Below, piece by piece: positions 5,491-11,365 of a stretch of 11,711 nucleotides of DNA. Each line of letters starts with the position of its first letter. Positions within the stretch are counted from its first letter, which is position 1. A model generated the notes under the pieces. It worked only from the letters and a program-made list of their open reading frames with translations, ran no database searches and had not been told where the DNA came from. Source of the stretch: Patescibacteria group bacterium (GTDB taxonomy: Bacteria > Patescibacteriota > Minisyncoccia > Phycocordibacterales > SBAW01); the NCBI GenBank assembly GCA_028866155.1, contig JAGWIT010000029.1, positions 1 to 11,711 of the forward strand, given 5' to 3'. Both the position numbers and the translations under genes were made by a program.

Positions 5491-6972
5491 TTATTCTTGC
5501 GCCACTTTTGCGGCCTCCTCGACGCTCGTTAATCCTTGCGCGGCTTTAAACAGGCCTTCTTCTATTACATTGAGGCCGCTCTCGCCTGCGACGATGACTT
5601 CTTGTAGGCCGACATACCCTTTGTATCCATTATCACACTTTTCACACCCGGCGGGCTTATAAAATTGCAGATCTTTCCATTGTTTCTCCTGCGATACCGC
5701 GTCTTCTTCTTTAAGCGCTGCGAGCACTTTGCCGAAATTTGCCCCGACCGAAGCGTCGGGGCCGGCGCCGGTTTCAAACATCTCGAGCTCATCGCGCAAC
5801 AGCGTGTATGCCGCTTTGCAGTGCTGGCATAATTTTTTAACCAGCCGTCCATTGATGACACAGTCTGCGCCTTCAACCAGCGAGGAGTCCTCGGTCGCGC
5901 CGAGCATAAAGACGCCGCGTTTTGCCGCCGCCTGCATAAGCGCCACCGTGTCCCGCGAGTTAACGTCGCCGACCATCACGACGTCGTGGTCGGTGCGCAA
6001 AAGCGCGCGCAACCCGGCGTCAATCGTGAGTCCTATTTCCGGCCGAACGCGCGTCTGCGCGGCCAGCGGCAGATGAAATTCAATGCTGTTCTCGATGGTC
6101 GCGATAGAGAGGTGCGGCGAATTGAGAAGGTCGAGCAGGGTGTAGAGCGTCGTGGTCTTGCCGCTCCCGCGCGGGCCGCATGCCAAAAGCAATCCCTCGC
6201 GCTTGTCTAAAAATTCGTGCAGGCGCTCGAGTTGCCCGCCGTGGAGTCCGAGCGACTCAAGCGTATAACCGGTCTGGCCCTGCTTCTCGCGCGCGAGGCG
6301 CAGATGCAATTTCTCGCCGCGCACCCCGGGCACGGTCCGCACCTGCACGGACACCGGCTCGTCGTTGTGCCCCGCCTGTGCAGGTGGGGAGACTTTAAAC
6401 CTCCCTTCTTGAAACGCGGTCGACACAGGGAACAGTTTAGCGAGCGATTTAAAATGCGCGTTTATTTTTTCACCCACCTCCTGCGGCAGGCGCATGGCCT
6501 CTACAAGCGCCCCCCGTATCCGATAGCGCACCAGCATGCCGGCGGCTGCGGGCTCCAAATGCACATGCGTCGCGTTGCTTTGAAGCGCGTGGCTAAGGAG
6601 TGAGTCGGCGGCCTCCACGCCGCGCTGGCTCAACGCGGCGAACTTTTCTTTAAGTATTTTTTGATATTGCAGAAGTGCGAGCTTCACCGACTCGCGATTC
6701 GTGAGTCGCGGCTTTGTTTTTAATTTCAAAAAATCTATCTTCTCGAGGTCGGCAATATCAAGGAGCGCCACCTCAACCGTGCCGTCCTCAGCCCGATATG
6801 CAACGATAGTATGCGCGCGCGACAGCGGCTCGGGTATGAGCGTCAAAGCATCGGGCGAGATGTCCTCGCGCGACAAGATGACAAAAGGCACGCCGAGCGA
6901 GCGCGCCGCGCCCCGGCGCATCTCATCCTCGCCGAGCATGTCGCCCTTAAGCCAATCAAGCTCCCGCTCCAT
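5491..6972 (-). CDS. Divergent PilB/GspE-family (type IV pilus/type II secretion) ATPase
   Basis: This 493-residue protein has the PilB/GspE layout: an N-terminal MshEN-like domain (about 15-100), a middle domain with ATHVHLEP at 134-141 (usual form ASDIHIEP), the Walker A loop GPRGSGKTTTLY at 266-277, and a Walker B region VVMVGDV at 331-337. Two CxxC pairs (C382/C385 and C443/C446) form the usual zinc site. Departures from the family are clear. The Walker B glutamate of VGE is Asp, the Asp box IEDPVE is IENSIE, and the His box STLHTND is LGATEDSS. About 20 residues are missing between the His box and the zinc site. It may be a slow or non-hydrolysing paralogue in a pilus system. A GC hairpin repeat encodes SPPAQAG near 195-201. 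TATACT lies 7 nt before the ATG. Confidence 0.85.
   Translation of the reverse strand: MERELDWLKGDMLGEDEMRRGAARSLGVPFVILSREDISPDALTLIPEPLSRAHTIVAYRAEDGTVEVALLDIADLEKIDFLKLKTKPRLTNRESVKLALLQYQKILKEKFAALSQRGVEAADSLLSHALQSNATHVHLEPAAAGMLVRYRIRGALVEAMRLPQEVGEKINAHFKSLAKLFPVSTAFQEGRFKVSPPAQAGHNDEPVSVQVRTVPGVRGEKLHLRLAREKQGQTGYTLESLGLHGGQLERLHEFLDKREGLLLACGPRGSGKTTTLYTLLDLLNSPHLSIATIENSIEFHLPLAAQTRVRPEIGLTIDAGLRALLRTDHDVVMVGDVNSRDTVALMQAAAKRGVFMLGATEDSSLVEGADCVINGRLVKKLCQHCKAAYTLLRDELEMFETGAGPDASVGANFGKVLAALKEEDAVSQEKQWKDLQFYKPAGCEKCDNGYKGYVGLQEVIVAGESGLNVIEEGLFKAAQGLTSVEEAAKVAQE
6370..6389. repeat. GC-rich hairpin repeat inside the PilB-like gene
   Basis: CCCCGCCTG and CAGGTGGGG can form a 9-bp stem (one G-T pair) with a 2-nt centre. 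It is read in frame as PPAQAG, in a place where PilB proteins normally have a short turn between a GR(F/I)K strand and the VxVRVSTLP strand. It resembles other coding hairpin repeats in this window, such as those in recJ. Confidence 0.5.
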
Positions 6973-6979
6973 TGCTTCT

Positions 6980-6985
6980 AGTATA
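6980..6985 (-). promoter_or_regulatory. Putative -10 box (TATACT) of the PilB-like gene
   Basis: TATACT on the minus strand sits 7 nt before the ATG at 6972, predicting a leaderless or nearly leaderless mRNA. It lies downstream of the terminator of the preceding small gene, which supports independent transcription. Confidence 0.5.
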
Positions 6986-7004
6986 CTTCTAAATATTTCT
7001 TAGA

Positions 7005-7034
7005 GAAAAAGCGGCACCCACTGCGAGGCGCCGC
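7005..7034 (-). terminator. Intrinsic terminator after the 40-residue gene
   Basis: On the minus strand GCGGCGCC (7034-7027) pairs with GGTGCCGC (7018-7011), an 8-bp stem with one G-U pair, followed directly by five T residues and then CTC. It lies 23 bp after the stop codon of the small gene at 7058. The plus strand has no T-run after the hairpin, so it acts in the minus direction. Confidence 0.75.
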
Positions 7035-7057
7035 AAGTCACATCGAACCTAGTGCTT

Positions 7058-7180
7058 TTATTTCTTTACCGGCTGCGGAGCCGGCTCTTGCTTCTTTTCG
7101 CCATACTGAACGATAAGAAGCAGGATCTCGCGATTCTCGGGTTTCTTCAGCCAGTCGTAATCAATTTTCGGCATAGGCAT
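7058..7180 (-). CDS. Hypothetical 40-residue protein
   Basis: The ORF begins MPMPKIDYDWLKKPENREI, continues with a short hydrophobic stretch (ILLLIVQYG) and ends in a Pro/Lys tail (PAPQPVKK). I do not recognise the family and propose no function. It is supported by context: GAGGA lies 5 nt before the first ATG (a good ribosome site, unusual in this window), an AT-rich TATAAA box about 27 nt upstream, and a strong terminator directly downstream. The second ATG at 7174 would give a 38-residue protein but is 11 nt from GAGGA. It is divergent from the nusA leader across a palindromic AT-rich box. The hydrophobic stretch is too short to be a clear membrane segment. Confidence 0.5.
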   Translation of the reverse strand: MPMPKIDYDWLKKPENREILLLIVQYGEKKQEPAPQPVKK

Positions 7181-7206
7181 AGCGGTCCTCGCGGCTGCCC
7201 CTGAAC

Positions 7207-7218
7207 TTTATATATAAA
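7207..7218. promoter_or_regulatory. Palindromic AT box between divergent transcripts (possible shared -10)
   Basis: TTTATATATAAA is a perfect 12-bp palindrome. On the minus strand TATAAA (7212-7207) predicts a start near 7200, 20 nt before the small gene's ATG. On the plus strand TATAAA (7213-7218) predicts a start near 7225, at the ribosome site of the nusA leader. The arrangement repeats the recJ/HIT design. No -35 boxes were confirmed. Confidence 0.4.
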
Positions 7219-7239
7219 ATAAAAGGAGGGAGGTGTAAT

Positions 7240-7302
7240 TTGAGTGAACGACACCCTCTTGACTTATTACACCGAGGGGAATATAGTTTCAGCATCTGGT
7301 AA
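7240..7302 (+). CDS. Possible 20-codon leader peptide of nusA
   Basis: A TTG start with GGAGG a few bases upstream opens a frame reading MSERHPLDLL, then HRGEYSFSIW, with its TAA at 7300-7302. The stop overlaps the first base pairs of the terminator hairpin at 7301. That placement is typical of translated attenuator leaders. A competing frame from GTG at 7244 (8 nt from the ribosome site) runs 63 codons and overlaps the nusA start. Neither peptide is recognised, and non-translation is also possible. Confidence 0.25.
   Translation: MSERHPLDLLHRGEYSFSIW
7259..7287 (+). promoter_or_regulatory. Sigma70-type promoter in front of the nusA leader terminator
   Basis: TTGACT (7259-7264) and TATAGT (7282-7287) are separated by exactly 17 bp, each one base from consensus. 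It is the only good -35/-10 pair seen in the window. Transcription would start near A7294, only 7 nt before the terminator stem, so the nascent RNA would meet a termination signal almost at once. Confidence 0.55.
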
Positions 7303-7326
7303 CCGCCCCGAGTGGGTGGTTTTTTT
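7301..7326 (+). terminator. Intrinsic terminator in the nusA leader
   Basis: AACCGCCC (7301-7308) and GGGTGGTT (7314-7321) form an 8-bp stem with one G-U pair and a 5-nt loop, followed by a run of seven T (7320-7326). It lies 90 bp upstream of nusA and downstream of a promoter on the same strand, so it should limit nusA transcription unless read through. Confidence 0.75.
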
Positions 7327-7361
7327 ATTAGCCAGATGTACGCGTGACAACTATTTACCAA

Positions 7362-7400
7362 AGCCGATGCAAGGTCGGCTCCCCGACCAAGACGTCGGGG
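7362..7400. repeat. Two tandem GC-rich hairpins just before nusA
   Basis: AGCCGA/TCGGCT (7362-7367 with 7375-7380, 7-nt loop) and CCCCGAC/GTCGGGG (7381-7387 with 7394-7400, 6-nt loop) are both perfect stems and directly abut. They end 16 nt before the nusA ATG. No T-run follows on the plus strand. They look like REP-type repeats, or like part of the nusA leader RNA. Confidence 0.6.
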
Positions 7401-7416
7401 CTAATTTAACCAAAAC

Positions 7417-8664
<1,248 letters not shown>

Positions 8665-8678
8665 CTAAAAAAATAATA

Positions 8679-8684
8679 TATAAT
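8679..8684 (+). promoter_or_regulatory. -10 box (TATAAT) of ppa
   Basis: A perfect consensus TATAAT lies in the 26-bp nusA-ppa gap, exactly 6 nt before the ppa ATG at 8691. Transcription would begin at the A of the start codon. The surroundings are extremely AT-rich, so chance matches are easier here. Confidence 0.5.
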
Positions 8685-8690
8685 AAATAT

Positions 8691-9227
8691 ATGAACCTGT
8701 GGCACGACATACCTTTGGGCGATGACGCACCAAATGAGATTAACGTCATAATCGAGATACCCAAAGGCTCGCACAATAAATATGAGATAGATAAAGAAAC
8801 CGGCATTATCAAGCTCGACCGCGCCAATTACTCCGACGCGGCGTTCCCCTACGACTATGGGTTCGCTCCTCAAACGTTATGGGACGACGGCGACGCGCTT
8901 GACGTCATCGTGCTCACCACCTACCCGCTCCAGACCGGCATTTTGATCAGCGTGCGTCCGGTTGCGGTCATGGACATGGTCGACTCGGGCGAGTCGGACT
9001 TCAAAGTCATTGCCGTCCCCACCGAAGACAAGCACTGGGAAGATGTGCAAGACCTTGCCGATTTAAACAAACACTCACTCAAGGAATTCCAGCACTTTTT
9101 GGAGACCTACAAAGCGCTCAAGGGCAAGCCGGCACCGGTTGAGATAAAAGGAATCTACGGCAAAACCGAGGCTCTTGCGGCGGTTAAAAAGTCTGTTGAT
9201 CTCTACAAACAAAAGTTCCCAAAGTAA
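8691..9227 (+). CDS. ppa: Inorganic pyrophosphatase (family I, soluble)
   Basis: It hydrolyses pyrophosphate to two phosphates, pulling forward biosynthetic reactions. The 178-residue protein matches the E. coli enzyme with numbering shifted by about one: E22, K30, E32, R44, Y56, the metal-binding triad D66, D68 and D71 in DDGDALDVIVL, D98, D103, K105, and Y142/K143 in LETYKAL. The signature normally reads D-(G/S)-D-P-x-D-V; here Pro is Ala (DGDALDV), while the aspartates remain, so activity is expected. It starts 26 bp after nusA with its own consensus -10 box 6 nt before the ATG and no Shine-Dalgarno site. Cotranscription with nusA is possible. Confidence 0.95.
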   Translation: MNLWHDIPLGDDAPNEINVIIEIPKGSHNKYEIDKETGIIKLDRANYSDAAFPYDYGFAPQTLWDDGDALDVIVLTTYPLQTGILISVRPVAVMDMVDSGESDFKVIAVPTEDKHWEDVQDLADLNKHSLKEFQHFLETYKALKGKPAPVEIKGIYGKTEALAAVKKSVDLYKQKFPK

Positions 9228-9266
9228 TCCGAGCCGAAAAGCTTCTGTGGATAGCGCTTCATACTT

Positions 9267-9272
9267 TATACT
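9267..9272 (+). promoter_or_regulatory. Putative -10 box (TATACT) of the 56-residue membrane protein
   Basis: TATACT lies exactly 6 nt before the ATG at 9279. The spacer AAAGGC is not a convincing ribosome site at that distance. No -35 box was recognised. Confidence 0.5.
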
Positions 9273-9278
9273 AAAGGC

Positions 9279-9449
9279 ATGGACGACTCTTCCTTAGAAC
9301 CGCAGCGCTCAGAGAGTCCCTCGCAAGTCGGGCCTGTTGTCGCCATCATCATTATCGTAATATTGATCGCGCTCGGCGGCCTGTACTTTTTAATCAGCAA
9401 AGAAATGCAGCGCACGCCCCCAACCGGGCAGGAACAGGCGAATTCTTAA
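9279..9449 (+). CDS. Hypothetical 56-residue single-membrane-segment protein
   Basis: A charged, Ser-rich N-terminus (residues 1-17, MDDSSLEPQRSESPS) is followed by one strongly hydrophobic segment (about 19-39, VVAIIIIVILIALGGLYF) and a short polar tail (KEMQRTPPTGQEQANS). There is no signal-peptidase or lipobox motif, so it is probably anchored in the membrane; the lysine/arginine residues just after the segment suggest that the C-terminus faces the cytoplasm. The family is not recognised. Support comes from good codon structure, a TATACT box 6 nt before the ATG, and a tight fit between ppa (51 bp upstream) and tig (21 bp downstream). A role with trigger factor or ClpP cannot be claimed from position alone. 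Confidence 0.7.
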   Translation: MDDSSLEPQRSESPSQVGPVVAIIIIVILIALGGLYFLISKEMQRTPPTGQEQANS

Positions 9450-9455
9450 AAGATG

Positions 9456-9464
9456 TGATATATT
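9456..9464 (+). promoter_or_regulatory. Extended -10 promoter (TGA-TATATT) of tig
   Basis: TATATT at 9459-9464 is preceded by TG plus one base, the extended -10 form that can work without a -35 box. It lies exactly 6 nt before the tig ATG at 9471, predicting a leaderless mRNA. Confidence 0.5.
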
Positions 9465-9470
9465 CGCCGG

Positions 9471-10493
9471 ATGAAATTTGAAGAATTGGCGAAGTCATTT
9501 GTATTGAAAAACCTCCCCGAGTCGGAGGTTGAGTTAACCGGCGACGTGCCCGCGGATATTGTCGGCGGATACAAAACCGCCGCGCTTGGCACTATCGCCG
9601 GCGAGCTCGATTTGCCCGGATTCCGCAAGGGCCATGTGCCGCCGGATATCGCGCTCAAAAAAGTTGGCGAGATGAACGTGCTCGAAGAGGCGGTCGAGTT
9701 GTTCGTCCGCGATTTTTATCCCGAACTTATCGAGGTGCACAACATTGACGCGGTCGGGCGCCCCGACATTCGCATCACCAAATTGGTGCCGAACGCTCCG
9801 GTCTCGCTCACGGTGCGCGCGGCGGTCTATCCCGAAGTGAGCTTGCCCAAAGATCGGAAGTCGATACATGAAAAAATCCCGCTTGAGCCGGCAAAAGAAG
9901 CGGCCGATGAAGAGGTTGATAAAACAATTGAGGAGCTCCGGCAGTCTCGCAAGCAAGGCGATGCGGTGCCGGAGTTAAATGACGAGTTCGCCAAATCGCT
10001 GGGTGCATTCAAAAGTCTTGAGGCTCTCAAAACACAAATCAAAAAAGGAATTGGCGAGGAGAAAATTCGCGCCGCCAAAGACGCGCGGCGCGGCAAGATA
10101 ATCGACGCCCTGCTCGAAAAAACATCGATTGCGGTGCCAAAAATCTTCGTCGAAAGCGAGCTTGATAAAATTGTTTCGCAGATGCGCGAGGACGTTGCTC
10201 GTTTTGGCATGAGCTATGAGGATTATCTCAAGCGCATGAACAAAACCGAGGAGGATATTCGGGGCGAATTCCGCGACCAGGCGGCAAAGCGCGCTAAACT
10301 TCAGCTGACTTTAAATAAAATCGCGCAGGCCGAAGGCATCGAGGCTGAGAGTGAGTTAGTCGATGCCGAGATGAAGCATGCATTAGAGCATTTTAAAGAC
10401 GCCAACCAAACCCTTTTGAGAATCCATATAGAAACGTTATTGAGAAACGAAAAAGTTCTGCAGCTGCTTGAAGGCGATGAGAAAAAGGAGTAG
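9471..10493 (+). CDS. tig: Trigger factor lacking the PPIase domain
   Basis: Trigger factor is the ribosome-bound chaperone that meets nascent chains. The N-terminal ribosome-binding domain is present, with the signature GFRKGHVP at 50-57 (usual GFRKGKVP). The SurA-like C-terminal chaperone arms follow from PELNDEFAKSLG (167-178) through the end. The FKBP-type prolyl-isomerase domain, about 100 residues in E. coli between these parts, is absent: the linker DKTIEELRQSRKQGDAVPELNDEF joins the two directly near residues 155-168. Hence 340 residues instead of about 430. There is no frameshift, so the loss is clean and probably ancestral. It sits 11 bp upstream of clpP, the usual partner. An extended -10 box lies 6 nt before the ATG. 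Confidence 0.92.
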   Translation: MKFEELAKSFVLKNLPESEVELTGDVPADIVGGYKTAALGTIAGELDLPGFRKGHVPPDIALKKVGEMNVLEEAVELFVRDFYPELIEVHNIDAVGRPDIRITKLVPNAPVSLTVRAAVYPEVSLPKDRKSIHEKIPLEPAKEAADEEVDKTIEELRQSRKQGDAVPELNDEFAKSLGAFKSLEALKTQIKKGIGEEKIRAAKDARRGKIIDALLEKTSIAVPKIFVESELDKIVSQMREDVARFGMSYEDYLKRMNKTEEDIRGEFRDQAAKRAKLQLTLNKIAQAEGIEAESELVDAEMKHALEHFKDANQTLLRIHIETLLRNEKVLQLLEGDEKKE

Positions 10494-10504
10494 AGTACAG
10501 GCCT

Positions 10505-11140
10505 ATGCGAAACAACAAAAACAACGAAATCTTCAATCAACTCGTGCCTATGGTCATTGAAAAGTCTCCTTTCGGCGAGCGGGCTTTTGACATTTACTCG
10601 CGTTTGCTCAAAGAGCGCATCATCTTTTTGGCCGGCGGCATCGAGGACCACACCGCCAACCTCATCATTGCCCAGCTCCTCTTTTTGGAGTCCGAAGACC
10701 CTAAAAAGGACATTCAGCTCTACATCAACTCTCCCGGCGGCTCGGTTACCTCAGCTTTGGCGATGCTCGACACGATGAACCACATCAAGCCTGATGTGGC
10801 GACCGTGTGCGTCGGCATGGCGGCATCGGCAGCGGCCATCATCCTTGCGACAGGCGCCAAAGGCAAACGCTATATACTCCCCAACGCCGAAGTGATGATC
10901 CATCAGCCGTGGGGCGGGGCGCAGGGCCAGGCGACCGACATCGAGATAACCGCCAAGCACATCATCGCGACCCGCGAGCGGCTCAACAAGATACTCTCCA
11001 AAGCCACCGGCCAACCCATGGAGAAAATAGAGAAAGACGTCGAGCGCGACTACTTCATGTCCTCGGAGGAAGCCAAGAAGTACGGCATCATCGACGAGAT
11101 ATTTCACCAAAAGGGCGTGGTCAGCGCGGCGAAGAAGTAG
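10505..11140 (+). CDS. clpP: ATP-dependent Clp protease proteolytic subunit
   Basis: ClpP forms the tetradecameric serine-protease chamber fed by ClpX or ClpA/C unfoldases. The catalytic triad is visible: S108 in VCVGMAAS, H133 in VMIHQP, and D182 in ERDYFMSSEEA. INSPGGSV (75-82) forms the oxyanion-hole region, and QGQATDIEI (141-149) begins the handle. The 211-residue length is normal. The residues after the catalytic serine are small (SAAA rather than SMGA), which is common enough. tig ends 11 bp upstream, the conserved tig-clpP order, but clpX does not follow; a 225-bp gap and then rny come next. A purine-rich AAGGAG at the end of tig is 14 nt from the ATG, rather far for a ribosome site. 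Confidence 0.96.
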   Translation: MRNNKNNEIFNQLVPMVIEKSPFGERAFDIYSRLLKERIIFLAGGIEDHTANLIIAQLLFLESEDPKKDIQLYINSPGGSVTSALAMLDTMNHIKPDVATVCVGMAASAAAIILATGAKGKRYILPNAEVMIHQPWGGAQGQATDIEITAKHIIATRERLNKILSKATGQPMEKIEKDVERDYFMSSEEAKKYGIIDEIFHQKGVVSAAKK

Positions 11141-11169
11141 GTTGCGCTGAGGGTGCTTTTCTGGTATTG

Positions 11170-11201
11170 TCAAACCGTGCTGGTTTGATGAGTTTTCTCG
11201 C
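11170..11201 (+). terminator. Probable intrinsic terminator of clpP
   Basis: TCAAACC (11170-11176) and GGTTTGA (11182-11188) form a perfect 7-bp stem with a 5-nt loop. TGAGTTTTCTC follows, a weak T-run starting four bases after the stem. It lies 29 bp after the clpP stop. The AT-rich stem and late T-run make it moderate, not strong. Confidence 0.45.
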
Positions 11202-11302
11202 TTAATTTAACTTTAGTACTTCCCTTCCCGCTCGCTCTAACTTTACGAACATCTCTGTGAAATCGACACGATCTAACCTTCTGGTTCGCGAGTCACAGTA
11301 AT

Positions 11303-11319
11303 TCCCGCTTAAAGCGGGA
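11303..11319. repeat. GC-rich palindrome (TCCCGCTT / AAGCGGGA)
   Basis: Two perfectly complementary 8-bp arms flank a single A. As RNA it would fold with a 5-nt loop and a 6-bp GC-rich stem. It resembles the hairpin repeats before nusA and could be a REP-type element. Confidence 0.55.
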
Positions 11320-11340
11320 CGGGCGTCTTGTGTAAGAGAA

Positions 11341-11363
11341 GCGGTTTGGGATAGCCAAATCGC
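11341..11363 (+). promoter_or_regulatory. Hairpin directly before the rny start codon
   Basis: GCGGTTTGG (11341-11349) pairs with CCAAATCGC (11355-11363), a 9-bp stem with one G-U pair and the loop GATAG. It ends 2 nt before the ATG at 11366. Such a stem would block the ribosome-binding region and may control translation of rny or mark a processing site. Confidence 0.45.
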
Positions 11364-11365
11364 CT

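Larger units (their letters stand above)
7221..7416 (+). promoter_or_regulatory. Structured nusA leader, candidate attenuator
   Basis: The region begins with a strong purine-rich ribosome site (7224-7235). Part of it, GGTGTAAT (7232-7239), is complementary to ATTACACC (7266-7273), so an 8-bp stem could hide it. CCCTC (7254-7258) can pair with GAGGG upstream (7226-7230) or downstream (7274-7278). A consensus promoter (7259-7287), an intrinsic terminator (7301-7326), an outer stem CATCTGG/CCAGATG (7293-7299 with 7332-7338) and two GC hairpins (7362-7400) follow before nusA. Mutually exclusive pairings upstream of a terminator are the hallmark of attenuation. No known riboswitch class was recognised. 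The regulatory role is inferred. Confidence 0.5.
11141..11365. other. Intergenic region between clpP and rny
   Basis: These 225 bp hold no convincing ORF or tRNA. They contain a likely clpP terminator (11170-11188), a possible two-stem structure (CTGTGA 11255-11260 with TCACAG 11293-11298, enclosing AACC/GGTT), a GC palindrome (11303-11319) and a hairpin that ends two bases before the rny ATG (11341-11363). No clear promoter was found. Confidence 0.5.

Noticed and set aside
11255..11298. Possible tRNA-like T-arm (GGTTCGCGAGTC) between clpP and rny
   Set aside because: The flanking 5-bp stem, anticodon arm and acceptor stem cannot be built around it.
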